From NCBI RefSeq assembly GCF_024707125.1, contig NZ_JANQAH010000007.1, positions 496,001-560,000 of the forward strand: a stretch of 64,000 nt of DNA, written 5' to 3'. Source of the DNA: Devosia sp. (GTDB lineage Bacteria; Pseudomonadota; Alphaproteobacteria; Rhizobiales; Devosiaceae). A model generated the notes under the pieces. That model was not told the origin of the DNA and ran no database searches. It worked only from the letters and a program-made list of their open reading frames with translations. The translations under genes were made by a program, and so were the position numbers. Positions 25,812-35,034 of the stretch are shown piece after piece. How positions within the stretch are numbered: the first letter of the stretch is position 1; each line of letters starts with the position of its first letter.

Positions 25812-27509
25812 ATGTTCGCCTCAGAGGTGATTTCAATCGATGGTGCCCGCAAGCAGCGCGGCAGCATCACGAGCAATCGTATCCGTTGGATGGTGGCAGC
25901 AATCGTCATCGGCTTCGTCGCCGTTGGCGGTAGGCTCATTCAGCTTGGAATGGTCGAAACGGATCAAAGCATCGAGGGCCAGACGCGCGACGCGATAACG
26001 GCTACCCGCCCGCCCATCCTCGACCGCAATGGGCTCGAGATGGCGCTGGATATCCGCGTGCCTTCACTGTTTGCCGAACCTCGACGCATCGTCGACATCG
26101 AGGAGGCGGTCCAGAAGCTGCGGACTGTGCTCCCCGACCTCGACGAAGCCTGGCTTCGCAACAGGCTGACGGGGGATCGCGGCTTCGTCTGGATCAGGCG
26201 GGAACTGACGCCTGCCATTGAAGACCAGATCATGAGGCTTGGCATTCCGGGTATTGACTTCATTACGGAGTCCAAGCGCTTTTATCCAGCAATGAACGAG
26301 GCCTCCCATATCCTTGGCTCTACCAATGTCGACAACCAAGGCATTGCCGGGATCGAACGACAAATGGATACGGAGGCAGTCGCCCTCCTGCAGGAGCTGG
26401 GCCCGGCAAGGGGCAATGCGCTCACACCTGTCGAGCTTGGCGTTGACATGCGCGTTCAGCACGCCATGTACAGCGAACTGGAGGACGCCATGACGCGCTA
26501 TCAAGCGATCGCCGCTGCCGGCGTCATGATGGATATCTACTCGGGCGAGATCGTCGCCCTGGCATCGCTGCCGGATTTCAACCCGAATGATCCTGCTTCG
26601 GCGCTGGTCAAGGACACATTCAACCGGGTGACCTCAGGCATTTTCGAAGTGGGTTCGATCTTCAAGACCGTTACGATCGCTGGCGCACTCGACGCGGGTG
26701 CCGTAAGCCTGACCGACCAGTTCGATGCCCGTTTCGGGGTCCGTTTCGGCCGCTATACGATCACCGACTTCCGTGGGAAAAACAGGATAATGTCTCTCCC
26801 CGAGGTCTACAAATACTCCTCCAATATCGGCACCATTCGCGTCATGCAGGCGATGGGTAATGAGAACTTCCGGTCATATCTTTCCGCGATGGGTCTTGAT
26901 CAGCGCGTGCCATTTGAGCTGCCTGAAATGCGCCTGCCTTCGGTCAAGAGTGCGTTCTCAGAAGTTGAGGCAGCGACTGCATCGTTTGGCCATGGCCTCT
27001 CAGTTTCAATGCTGCATATGGTGGTCGCGTATTCCACAATCGCTAATGGCGGGAACTACGTGCCGCCAACCCTCTACAAGCGCGACCTAGCCAATGCGGA
27101 AGAATTATATAGACCTGTCCTCAGCGGGGAGACGAGCCATGTGATGCGTTATCTCATGCGGCTCAACGCGCTTGAAGGCTCAGGCTCGCAGATGAACAAG
27201 GCGGCGCTGGGGTATCGACCCGGTGGAAAGACCGGCACTGCGGAGAAGGTTGTCGACGGTCGCTATTCGTCCAGCAAGGTCACTAACTTCTTCGCCTCGG
27301 TGTTTCCGATGGATAACCCGCGTTATGCCATGATCATCATGGTGGACGAACCGAAGGCAGAAAATCCGCAGTCTGGAACAACCGCCGGCTGGAACGCTGG
27401 CACGATGTCGGGGCGCATTATCCAGCGGGTCGCTCCTATGCTGGGCATTGCACCGGATTTCGCGGAGGCGCTGGACACGGATATGACCCCGGCGGGACTT
27501 AGCCAGTGA
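25812..27509 (+). CDS. FtsI-like class B penicillin-binding protein
   Basis: 565 residues. One N-terminal membrane helix is followed by a pedestal domain (ATRPPILDRNG) and a transpeptidase domain with SxxK (SIFK, 282-285), SxN (SSN, 336-338) and KTG (GGKTGTAEK, K473). All catalytic motifs are intact. It starts 9 bp after the L,D-transpeptidase and is probably co-transcribed. As an extra D,D-transpeptidase on a metal-resistance element it may keep septal wall synthesis running under metal stress. Confidence 0.87.
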   Translation: MFASEVISIDGARKQRGSITSNRIRWMVAAIVIGFVAVGGRLIQLGMVETDQSIEGQTRDAITATRPPILDRNGLEMALDIRVPSLFAEPRRIVDIEEAVQKLRTVLPDLDEAWLRNRLTGDRGFVWIRRELTPAIEDQIMRLGIPGIDFITESKRFYPAMNEASHILGSTNVDNQGIAGIERQMDTEAVALLQELGPARGNALTPVELGVDMRVQHAMYSELEDAMTRYQAIAAAGVMMDIYSGEIVALASLPDFNPNDPASALVKDTFNRVTSGIFEVGSIFKTVTIAGALDAGAVSLTDQFDARFGVRFGRYTITDFRGKNRIMSLPEVYKYSSNIGTIRVMQAMGNENFRSYLSAMGLDQRVPFELPEMRLPSVKSAFSEVEAATASFGHGLSVSMLHMVVAYSTIANGGNYVPPTLYKRDLANAEELYRPVLSGETSHVMRYLMRLNALEGSGSQMNKAALGYRPGGKTGTAEKVVDGRYSSSKVTNFFASVFPMDNPRYAMIIMVDEPKAENPQSGTTAGWNAGTMSGRIIQRVAPMLGIAPDFAEALDTDMTPAGLSQ

Positions 27510-27748
27510 AAAAGTCGGTGAGTAGATTCACGTTGAGGCTGGCAATGAAGAGGGCGATAAATTCCGCCAGAGCACCAACCCTGGAGAGCCACCGGCCCTG
27601 CAGGCTTGGGCAGGTCAGCGGTAACATCACCGACGAAAAAACGGCGAATAATAGCTGAAGACTCAATGCCACCTGAATGAGGACCAGAAGCTGGTTGGGC
27701 ACCTGCACGGCCCAAACAAATGGTGACTGCGTTCGGCGATGCGCGTCG
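27499..27748 (-). pseudogene. Remnant of an NRAMP-type metal transporter C-terminus
   Basis: The minus strand encodes VPNQLLVLIQVALSLQLLFA, then a helix ending LNVNLLTDFFTG and a stop near 27499. That pattern is like the last two helices of MntH/NRAMP proteins. No upstream part is present, and the end overlaps the PBP stop, so this looks like a truncated relic. Confidence 0.4.
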
Positions 27749-28684
27749 CTAAAGCCCGTTGGTCCAGGTCGTACCCGGGCGGTCTACCTGAACGGTAACA
27801 TGGTCTATGTTGTACCGGGATTTTAGCCACTTGGACACAAGGTCGGGCAACAGAAGAGGGTCAACGTTGCCTTTTGGGATGACGTGAACAGTTGCCACAA
27901 CCGTATCATCCGTCAGTGTCCAGGCGTGAAAATGGCCGGCGTCGTCGATCTCCACCAGGTCTGCAAGCTCTTTTTCGGCGTGGCGCGCGTCGATCCCTCG
28001 GGGCACCGCCTGAAGCAAGACCCGCAGGGAGTCTCGTACCAGCGACCAGGATGAGCGTACGACGAGGCCTGCCACGAGAACCGACAGGATAGGATCAAGT
28101 AAAGTCCAACCGGTCAGCATGATGCCGATAGCCGCCGCAATAGCGCCCACTGACCCCAGCAGGTCGCCAATGACGTGCAGGAACGCCCCCTTCAGATTGT
28201 TGTCGCCTTTGGCGCCTCGCGAGAGAATCCAAGCGCCCGCGAGGTTGACCATCAACCCGATGATCGCGACGATCAGCATCGGGCCTGCCAAAACCTCATG
28301 CGGTGCGTTGATGCGGCCAATGGCCTCCCAAATGATCCAGGCGACGAGGAGGAGTAGCGACGCGCCGTTGGCCAAAGCCGCCAGAACGCGAACACGATGA
28401 AATCCATAGGTGCGCGTGCTATCTGCCGGCCGCCGGGCCACGCGGTATGCAATCACAGCCAAGAGCAGCGCCGCGGCGTCAGAGACCATGTGGCCGGAGT
28501 CGGCGATCAGAGCGAGAGAGCCAGAGAACCATCCACCGACAGCCTGCACCAGCGCATAGCCTGCGGTAAAAACCAAGACAAACATCATGCGACGCTCGTT
28601 GCCGCTTGTCACCGCTTTCGCATGGCTATGATCATGGTCGTGACCGCGTTCTGTGTGAGCCTCGCTCTCAGACATTAGACCCAT
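27749..28684 (-). CDS. Cation diffusion facilitator (CzcD/ZitB-like)
   Basis: 311 residues with six membrane helices. The zinc site residues are in LIADSGHMVSDAA (helix 2) and HVIGDLLGS (helix 5). A His/Asp-rich N-terminus (RGHDHDHSHAK) and a cytosolic C-terminal dimerisation domain complete the CDF layout. It exports Zn, Cd or Co from the cytosol in exchange for protons. It stands alone on the minus strand. Confidence 0.9.
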   Translation of the reverse strand: MGLMSESEAHTERGHDHDHSHAKAVTSGNERRMMFVLVFTAGYALVQAVGGWFSGSLALIADSGHMVSDAAALLLAVIAYRVARRPADSTRTYGFHRVRVLAALANGASLLLLVAWIIWEAIGRINAPHEVLAGPMLIVAIIGLMVNLAGAWILSRGAKGDNNLKGAFLHVIGDLLGSVGAIAAAIGIMLTGWTLLDPILSVLVAGLVVRSSWSLVRDSLRVLLQAVPRGIDARHAEKELADLVEIDDAGHFHAWTLTDDTVVATVHVIPKGNVDPLLLPDLVSKWLKSRYNIDHVTVQVDRPGTTWTNGL

Positions 28685-29065
28685 TCCGTTTGTAGCTTTT
28701 GCGCATACTCGCTGTCATCGTAGCACTCAACACGACGCCCGAGAATTCGCTTCCGCTGTCGTGCGTGAGAAGGCCGACATCAGTGCGACACGCCCCATAG
28801 TAGTCATGAACTAGACACCATCCAGGCTCGAGGGCCGAAAATTGTCATCTAGCAACATGTCAACTGACCAAGCTTGGCGTGCTCGGTCATTGGGCAGACC
28901 CGATAATGGATCTAATCTCGATGTTGAGCTGAGCGGATGGTGGCTTCTTCTCGGCTTGTCTGGGGAAGCTGCGGCAGGAAAGATAAAGTTCTATCTATCG
29001 GATTACATAGCCGTCAGTTCAGATGCTGCATTCTGCCTCCAAAGGTTTCTAGGGATGCAAAGTTT
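28685..29065. other. Intergenic region without recognised features
   Basis: 381 bp between the divergent CDF gene and the MotE-like gene. It must hold promoters for both. I see no MerR-type operator, LexA box or credible small gene. Confidence 0.4.
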
Positions 29066-29896
29066 ATGTTCGTGACGCAGAAGGTATCTCTTGCCGTTTT
29101 GGTGCTCTTGGTCTTCTCGGCGCCGGTGCTGGCGGTTCAAAAGGCTGGCTCTGGAGCCGAGGGCGGGGAGGGGGCTGCCGTTTCGATTGGCGGTTCCACC
29201 CTCGGAGATGCAGCACCGGTTATCGAGGACGCTACGCCGACACTTGCGCTTTCCGATCCTGAGGCGGGTCTAATCGAGGGCGCCGAGACGAACTCAATCG
29301 TGGGCGCAGCAGCGCTGTCGCCGGATCGCTGTTCGCTCGCACTGGAATTGCCTGCCGACGGAGAGAAGATCGCAACGCCTAAGGTTGCCGAGGCTGGCGC
29401 AGAAAAGGAATGTGTCGAGCGGGTCGATGCGGTGCCGATGATGATGACGTCGTCGGGGGTAGTGCCATTGACATCGACTGACACCGGTTCCGCAACAGCA
29501 GACGCCCTGCTTCTACGGCTGGGAGAGCGTAATAAGTCACTGGAAGACCAGAAAGCCAGTCTCGACAAGCAGGCACTCCTCCTCGACGCAGCCGAAAAGC
29601 GCATCGCCGAGCGTATTGCAAAGCTCACGGAATTGGAGGCCGGTATCAACGAACTCGCCGGCACACGAGATCGGCAAAGCCAGCAGAAAATCGACGAGAT
29701 GGTCTCGCTTTACCAGAATATGAAACCTAAGGACGCCGCAGCCGTCATGAGCGGACTTCCCAACGAGGTTCTTCTCAAAATCGCATCGAGCATATCACCT
29801 CGCAAAATGTCCGCTATCATGGCGGAGATGGACACGACGAGGGCACAGACACTAACGGTCTTGCTGATCGATCAGACGGCGACAGCGCAACCCTAA
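29066..29896 (+). CDS. MotE/MgtE-N-like exported coiled-coil protein
   Basis: 276 residues with a signal peptide (LAVLVLLVFSAPVLAVQ). A low-complexity middle follows, then a coiled coil (RNKSLEDQKASLDKQALLLD) and a C-terminal MgtE-N/MotE-type domain (MVSLYQNMKPKDAAAVMSGL). MotE is a periplasmic chaperone of the flagellar stator in rhizobia. No other flagellar gene is near, so the role here is open. ATG 29066 is chosen because it gives a clean signal peptide; the frame is open to 28937. Confidence 0.65.
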   Translation: MFVTQKVSLAVLVLLVFSAPVLAVQKAGSGAEGGEGAAVSIGGSTLGDAAPVIEDATPTLALSDPEAGLIEGAETNSIVGAAALSPDRCSLALELPADGEKIATPKVAEAGAEKECVERVDAVPMMMTSSGVVPLTSTDTGSATADALLLRLGERNKSLEDQKASLDKQALLLDAAEKRIAERIAKLTELEAGINELAGTRDRQSQQKIDEMVSLYQNMKPKDAAAVMSGLPNEVLLKIASSISPRKMSAIMAEMDTTRAQTLTVLLIDQTATAQP

Positions 29897-30001
29897 AGTC
29901 GTCCAGCGGCTCGGTCAAAATTGGTACCAGGCCGCGATCGCCACGCCACCCCGATGGCCGTGACCATGTCTTTCCAAAACCTGCTCTGACTTAGGCTGAT
30001 C

Positions 30002-30030
30002 TTGTTCCTTGTTTGTTCCATCGTTATTGT
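30002..30030 (+). promoter_or_regulatory. LexA-box promoter of the AAA+/subtilase module
   Basis: GTTC (30004-30007), 7 bases, GTTC (30015-30018) is a third alphaproteobacterial LexA box. It lies between TTGTTC (30002-30007) and TATTGT (30025-30030), a 17-base spacing. The AAA+ gene starts about 180 bp downstream on the same strand. No 108-bp repeat of the 2110/4867 type surrounds it. Confidence 0.72.
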
Positions 30031-30212
30031 TTTCCTAAGTGATTCCTCTGCACGCTGTTGCAGCGAAATAAATACGGTATCTGGCACTGGCAAAAGCCGC
30101 ATTGGGTTGACTCAGGCGAGCATCCAAACTTGGCTATAAAGGTAGGTTAGGGTTCGCCGCTGCCTAGCTCGTCGTATTAATCCAGCAGGCATCTGAGAAA
30201 GGAGAGTTCGAA

Positions 30213-31214
30213 ATGTCAGCAAAACAGTTCATCGCCCTCCTCAACTCTCATGTTGCCGGCAACGAGGAGCAGTTCCTCACGATCGCCCTTCAGATTGCTG
30301 CCCAGGAAGCTCGTCAGGGCAATGCCAGTGATGCTGAGAAGCTCAAGCAACTGGTCCAGTCGGCCCGCCAAAAAGGGCGGTCTGTTCAGGAGCGAGGCCA
30401 GTCGGTAATTCCATTGGCGCGTCCGCGGGGTGAGCTTCAGGAGATAGTAAGCTCCAGTTATCCCAAGACCCATCTGTCGGGCATGGTCCTTTCCGAAGGC
30501 GTTCGGCTGCGCCTCACCAAGCTCGTGAGGCAGCAGAAGGAAAGGGCGACACTGCGCGACCATGGCCAATCGCCGGCTACCCATCTCCTTCTCGTCGGCC
30601 CACCGGGCACCGGCAAGACGATGACGGCATCGGCACTCGCCGGCGAACTACACCTACCGCTATTCGTCGTTCGGCTGGACTCTGTATTCAGTCGTTTTTT
30701 CGGGGAGACGGCTACAAAGCTGCGTCTGCTATTTGACCAGGTCAATCAGACGCGCGGAGTATACCTCCTCGACGAGTTCGACGCGATCGGGTCGCGTCGC
30801 AGCGACACGAACGATGTGGGTGAGATCCGGCGCGTATTGAATTCGGTTCTCACCTTCATGGAAGAACCTAACAGCACCGACAGTCTTGTCATCGCCGCCA
30901 CAAACCATCCGGAAATACTGGACAAGGCTTTGGCGCGCCGATTTGACGAAATCATCGAATATGACATGCCGGATGCTGAAGCCGCTAGAAAAATCCTGAA
31001 CCAACGACTGGGCAAATTTAAGCTCAAAACAAGTCAATGGCTGGAAGTCGCTCCATTGACAGATGGCTTAAGTCAAGGCGAACTCGTTAGAGCAGCAGAT
31101 TCGGTCATCAAAGATGCGATTCTGGAAGGCAGTTCGAGTTTGTCAGTGGAGGCGCTCAAATCGTCTCTTCACGATCGGCAGTCATTCCGGAGTCGTTTTA
31201 CCTCTATCCGGTAG
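30213..31214 (+). CDS. AAA+ ATPase, partner of the subtilase
   Basis: 333 residues. The N-terminal ~110 residues are helical and polar. The AAA+ core has Walker A GPPGTGKT (129-136), Walker B YLLDEFD (184-190), sensor ATNHPEILD and an arginine finger in ALARRFDEII. It resembles the FtsH/spastin type but has no protease domain. AAGGAGAG precedes the ATG. The subtilase gene starts 3 bp downstream, so the ATPase probably controls or feeds that protease. Confidence 0.87.
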   Translation: MSAKQFIALLNSHVAGNEEQFLTIALQIAAQEARQGNASDAEKLKQLVQSARQKGRSVQERGQSVIPLARPRGELQEIVSSSYPKTHLSGMVLSEGVRLRLTKLVRQQKERATLRDHGQSPATHLLLVGPPGTGKTMTASALAGELHLPLFVVRLDSVFSRFFGETATKLRLLFDQVNQTRGVYLLDEFDAIGSRRSDTNDVGEIRRVLNSVLTFMEEPNSTDSLVIAATNHPEILDKALARRFDEIIEYDMPDAEAARKILNQRLGKFKLKTSQWLEVAPLTDGLSQGELVRAADSVIKDAILEGSSSLSVEALKSSLHDRQSFRSRFTSIR

Positions 31215-31217
31215 TGA

Positions 31218-33785
31218 ATGGCGCAGGACGACGATTTTAGTTCACACGACTATCCTCATGTCCGCATTGAGCGTTTTCTCACGTCCGCTCAGTATGTCTA
31301 TCCTTCATCGGCGAGAGACGAGCCCGATCTGAAAAAGGACCCCGTGCAGCACTCGGCGTTCCTAATTCAGCAACTGGCGGCAGCGCTGGGCGCGATCCCG
31401 CCGCCAGCTGTAGATGAGCGGGTCGAAATTCCGGGCCACGTAAAGGGTGTAAACGTCGAGATCGAGACCACAGCTCCGGACAGTGACCGCAAGGGTCCTG
31501 CAAAGACGCCGAACCTCGACTTCACCGCTCAAAACATCAAGGTCCTTCAGTCTTCGCGAAACGAGGACAGAAGTGAAACCGCTCTGGTTTTTGTGCCAGA
31601 CGAGGCAAGACAGTTCCTAAGAGGCCGGATCCTGGCCTATGGCGCACCTGTCGTAGGAAATCGGAAGCGGCCCGAGGTCGACCTGTTCGAACCGATCGAT
31701 GACGTGCGGCCAGCGCCCGCCCATAGCTTATTCCTGGGCGCTATAGACTTCACGGAGCAAGCCCCGTTCTGGTGGGAAGTATGGATTAGCCCAAAGAGCC
31801 ACGCGCCGGCCGTCTGTTCTGCCGCGAGGGTCGCTAATCTCGTCGTTCACGACCAACGCCAGAATTTTCCGGAAATGAGCGTAGCCTATATCAGGGCTAG
31901 CGCTGGCGCACTGGTAACCTTCTTGCAACGCATTCCTGGTCTGGTCTCCGAGGTTCGGAAAGCGACCGGCAACATCGCGCCTTTTTTGGAGCTAGGCGGC
32001 CTGACAACGCAGCATGAATGGGTCGATGACCTGGCGAGACGTCTGGTTGTCCCAAATGCGACGTTTCCCACGGTTTGCGTCCTGGACTCAGGTATCAACG
32101 CAGCCCATCCCCTCATTCAGCCAGGGCTAGCCGGCGCGTGGACAGTCGATGACGACTGGGGCACCGATGACCACCATCCCCATGGAGGCCATGGTACACC
32201 GATGGCAGGAACTGTGCTGCACGGTGACCTCTTTTGGCCAATGAATGGTACGTCGGAGTCGGTATTGACCCACACCGTCGAGTCCGTAAAATTCCTCCCA
32301 CCCATGGGTTTCCCACCCACCGAACCTCCAAAGTATGGAGTTATCACCCAGGCGGCAGTCGCCATCGCGGAAATCGAGCGGCCTGAGACTGTTCGCTCGT
32401 TCTGCATGGCGGTATCGACGGCCGAGTTTCCTCCCAGCGGCCCATCGAGCTGGAGCGGTGCAATAGACCAGATCGTCAGTGGATCTATGCCCGGCGACCA
32501 TCAGGAAAATGTAGAGGCAAAAGATTTGCCGAAACGAATGTTCATGGTTGCCACTGGAAATCGTGCCGGTGGAATGAAGTCCCAGGTGCTGACCCACCAG
32601 TCTCTGGAGGACCCGGCGCAAAGTTGGAACGCGCTCTCGATCGGTGGATATACGGCGAAAGACGTGGGCCCAGTCGACGATATAAGTCTCACCCCGCTCG
32701 TTGGTGCGAACCACAAAAGTCCGTTCAGTTGCGGTTCCCAAACGCTGCCGACGGACCTGACGCCGATCAAACCCGAGGTCCTTTTCGAAGCCGGGAACAT
32801 GGTGGTGGATTTAGCAGATTACTGCGATTGGCATGAAGCCGTGTCGCTTCTCGCCACCGGAGCCGACATCGTAAACGAGCCACTTGTGCCATTTTGGGCG
32901 ACCAGCGCTGCTACCGCCGTCGCCGGCAATTTTGTGGGACAGTTGAAGGCGGCGCTGCCCGGATTGTGGCCGGAAACTTACCGGGCGTTGATCGTACAGT
33001 CGGCCGAGTGGCCAGAACCCATCAGGTCGAAGTTTATCGGGACAGGCGCGCACTGGCGCACCGGGAAGACCGGCAGCAAGGCGGCCAAACAGTCTCTTCT
33101 GCGCGACGTGGGTTACGGTGTGCCCAACCTGGCGAGAGCCATAGCGTCTGCTAAGAGCGATGTGACGCTGATGGCGCAGGCCGACATCCAGCCGTATGCG
33201 ATGGGGAAGGGCGCGCCCGTTTTCAACGAGATACACTTCTATGACCTGCCGTGGCCACGTGATGTCCTCGAGGGCATGGAAAATGCCATCGTCACCATGA
33301 AGGTCACCTTGTCTTATTATATCGAGCCAAACCTTACCGGCAGGGCAGCCACCAGGCCCGACACGTACCGGTCTTATGGGTTGCGCTTTGCGCTCAAGAA
33401 GCGCGGAGAAACCCCCGAGCAGTTCCAGGCCCGACAAAGCTTGTACGAGGACGAATACGCTGAGGGTGACGGCGGCGGCGTAAAGGAGCCAAGCTATTGG
33501 CTTCTCGGTCCAAAGGCGGTTCAGGCGGGGTCGCTGCACTGCGATCTTTGGCGTGGGCACGCCATTGATCTTTCACTCCATGATCATCTAGCAGTTCATC
33601 CCGTTGGGGGGTGGTGGAAATCTCACATGGGGCAACAGCGGTACGAAGACCGCGGCCGTTACGCATTGCTGATTTCGCTGACAGCAGAGGATCATAGCGT
33701 TGATCTCTATTCAGAAGTCACCGCTGCGGTTGACGCCCACATTGCTGCCCAGACCGCTGCCGAGATTGCAGCCAGAAGCACCTAA
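31218..33785 (+). CDS. Subtilisin-family (S8) serine protease, cytosolic
   Basis: 855 residues without a signal peptide. The catalytic triad is complete: D290 in CVLDSGIN, H325 in PHGGHGTPMAG and S563 in WATSAATAVAG, with the oxyanion N448 in VATGNRAG. Long N- and C-terminal regions flank the protease core. S8 proteases paired with an AAA+ ATPase recur in bacterial genomes and are suspected conflict or defence systems; the trigger and target are unknown. It is co-transcribed with the ATPase behind a LexA box. Confidence 0.87.
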   Translation: MAQDDDFSSHDYPHVRIERFLTSAQYVYPSSARDEPDLKKDPVQHSAFLIQQLAAALGAIPPPAVDERVEIPGHVKGVNVEIETTAPDSDRKGPAKTPNLDFTAQNIKVLQSSRNEDRSETALVFVPDEARQFLRGRILAYGAPVVGNRKRPEVDLFEPIDDVRPAPAHSLFLGAIDFTEQAPFWWEVWISPKSHAPAVCSAARVANLVVHDQRQNFPEMSVAYIRASAGALVTFLQRIPGLVSEVRKATGNIAPFLELGGLTTQHEWVDDLARRLVVPNATFPTVCVLDSGINAAHPLIQPGLAGAWTVDDDWGTDDHHPHGGHGTPMAGTVLHGDLFWPMNGTSESVLTHTVESVKFLPPMGFPPTEPPKYGVITQAAVAIAEIERPETVRSFCMAVSTAEFPPSGPSSWSGAIDQIVSGSMPGDHQENVEAKDLPKRMFMVATGNRAGGMKSQVLTHQSLEDPAQSWNALSIGGYTAKDVGPVDDISLTPLVGANHKSPFSCGSQTLPTDLTPIKPEVLFEAGNMVVDLADYCDWHEAVSLLATGADIVNEPLVPFWATSAATAVAGNFVGQLKAALPGLWPETYRALIVQSAEWPEPIRSKFIGTGAHWRTGKTGSKAAKQSLLRDVGYGVPNLARAIASAKSDVTLMAQADIQPYAMGKGAPVFNEIHFYDLPWPRDVLEGMENAIVTMKVTLSYYIEPNLTGRAATRPDTYRSYGLRFALKKRGETPEQFQARQSLYEDEYAEGDGGGVKEPSYWLLGPKAVQAGSLHCDLWRGHAIDLSLHDHLAVHPVGGWWKSHMGQQRYEDRGRYALLISLTAEDHSVDLYSEVTAAVDAHIAAQTAAEIAARST

Positions 33786-33849
33786 GGCTGTTGCCAGAGT
33801 TGGCCGAGGCTTTGCCGCAGCCTCCACTTGACAATACGGATGGCGCGCC

Positions 33850-35034
33850 TTGGCGATAACGTTTGAGAATTTGGCGACGACAATTCCTGGCTGGGTGGCG
33901 AACATTCATCAGCGCCAGCCCCTAAGCTACGCCTATCGATCCGGGAATTCCTTAGTCTCGATTTACGGCGCCAATGCCGGCCTTTTTGGCCTTAGCAGCG
34001 GATTGACGGTTTCGGAGAGAACGGACGCTGACCTAAACGCCTGGGCGACGACGACCTTTGCAGGACAGGATCTTCGCCCGATGCAACGCCAGCCGGGTCA
34101 TGCTGTCCAGGGAGTTTGGCGGCCAGGGCTTTACTACACAGCGCAGGTCAATCAGGCCTTAGGCGTTACCGACGCCGATAGGCTCTCCGCAGAACAAGCT
34201 CTTCACTTGCTCCTCGAGCGTCTTTACGACCTATTCCTATACGTGCAACCAACAGCGCAAGGGCTACAGAGTTTCGGTCATAAGAGCCGCGAGCTCCTGA
34301 TCCTGGCGGCTACCGAAGTGGAGAACTATTGGCAGCGGCACGCGCGCGACGCCGGCCTCACGGGAAATGGCGGTCGCAGTCTAAAAACCACGGACTATGT
34401 AAGGCTCAAGGAGCCGCTCTTCCCCGCCGAGTACGAAGTCACCCTGACGCCATTCGCGTCACTTGCACCAATAAGGCCATTTGCGTCTTGGTCGGCCCAG
34501 AACCCCACACAATCGCTGCCGTGGTACGACGCGTACAATAAGACCAAGCACGATCGGGACTCTCACTTTAATGATGCATCCGTCGAGCGATGCATCCAAG
34601 CAGTTTGCGCCGCAATCATCCTCTACTGTGTCAGGTTTGGCCCTTTTTCGTTGGTCGAAGGGACTAGCATCACGTCGTCCCAGTTCAAGCAGCTCTTTTC
34701 CATCGCGCTCGCGACGCCGGACACCACATCTTTCTACATTCCAAGCATCGACCTGACGGACCGGCGCCCTGACCTTGTCTGTGGTGATGGGGGTGGTTCT
34801 GCCATGGGTGACGGATCTGCTAACTCTCTAATTGACGGCGACGTCTACTGTAGACCATCGAATCTACGCCCAGAGCTGTTCCGGATCAGGTACGTCGCCT
34901 GCATGGTGGGAAGCCGTAGGCTTACCCAATTTCCGACATCTGGCTTGGCCCGTCGGCTCCCCAACAATGGCATCATCCGCGTAACTGATGAGTTTTGGCA
35001 ATGTTTGCCTCCCGTCATGGAAAAGAAGCCATAA
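33850..35034 (+). CDS. Hypothetical protein, third gene of the AAA+/subtilase module
   Basis: 394 residues with a TTG start 64 bp after the subtilase. No family is recognised. It has a helical centre, including YNKTKHDRDSHFNDAS, a K-H-R pattern seen in some HEPN-like proteins. Its last 171 bases overlap the 3' end of tniQ on the other strand, which is unusual, so the C-terminus may be fused or truncated where cargo meets the tns operon. Confidence 0.55.
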   Translation: MAITFENLATTIPGWVANIHQRQPLSYAYRSGNSLVSIYGANAGLFGLSSGLTVSERTDADLNAWATTTFAGQDLRPMQRQPGHAVQGVWRPGLYYTAQVNQALGVTDADRLSAEQALHLLLERLYDLFLYVQPTAQGLQSFGHKSRELLILAATEVENYWQRHARDAGLTGNGGRSLKTTDYVRLKEPLFPAEYEVTLTPFASLAPIRPFASWSAQNPTQSLPWYDAYNKTKHDRDSHFNDASVERCIQAVCAAIILYCVRFGPFSLVEGTSITSSQFKQLFSIALATPDTTSFYIPSIDLTDRRPDLVCGDGGGSAMGDGSANSLIDGDVYCRPSNLRPELFRIRYVACMVGSRRLTQFPTSGLARRLPNNGIIRVTDEFWQCLPPVMEKKP

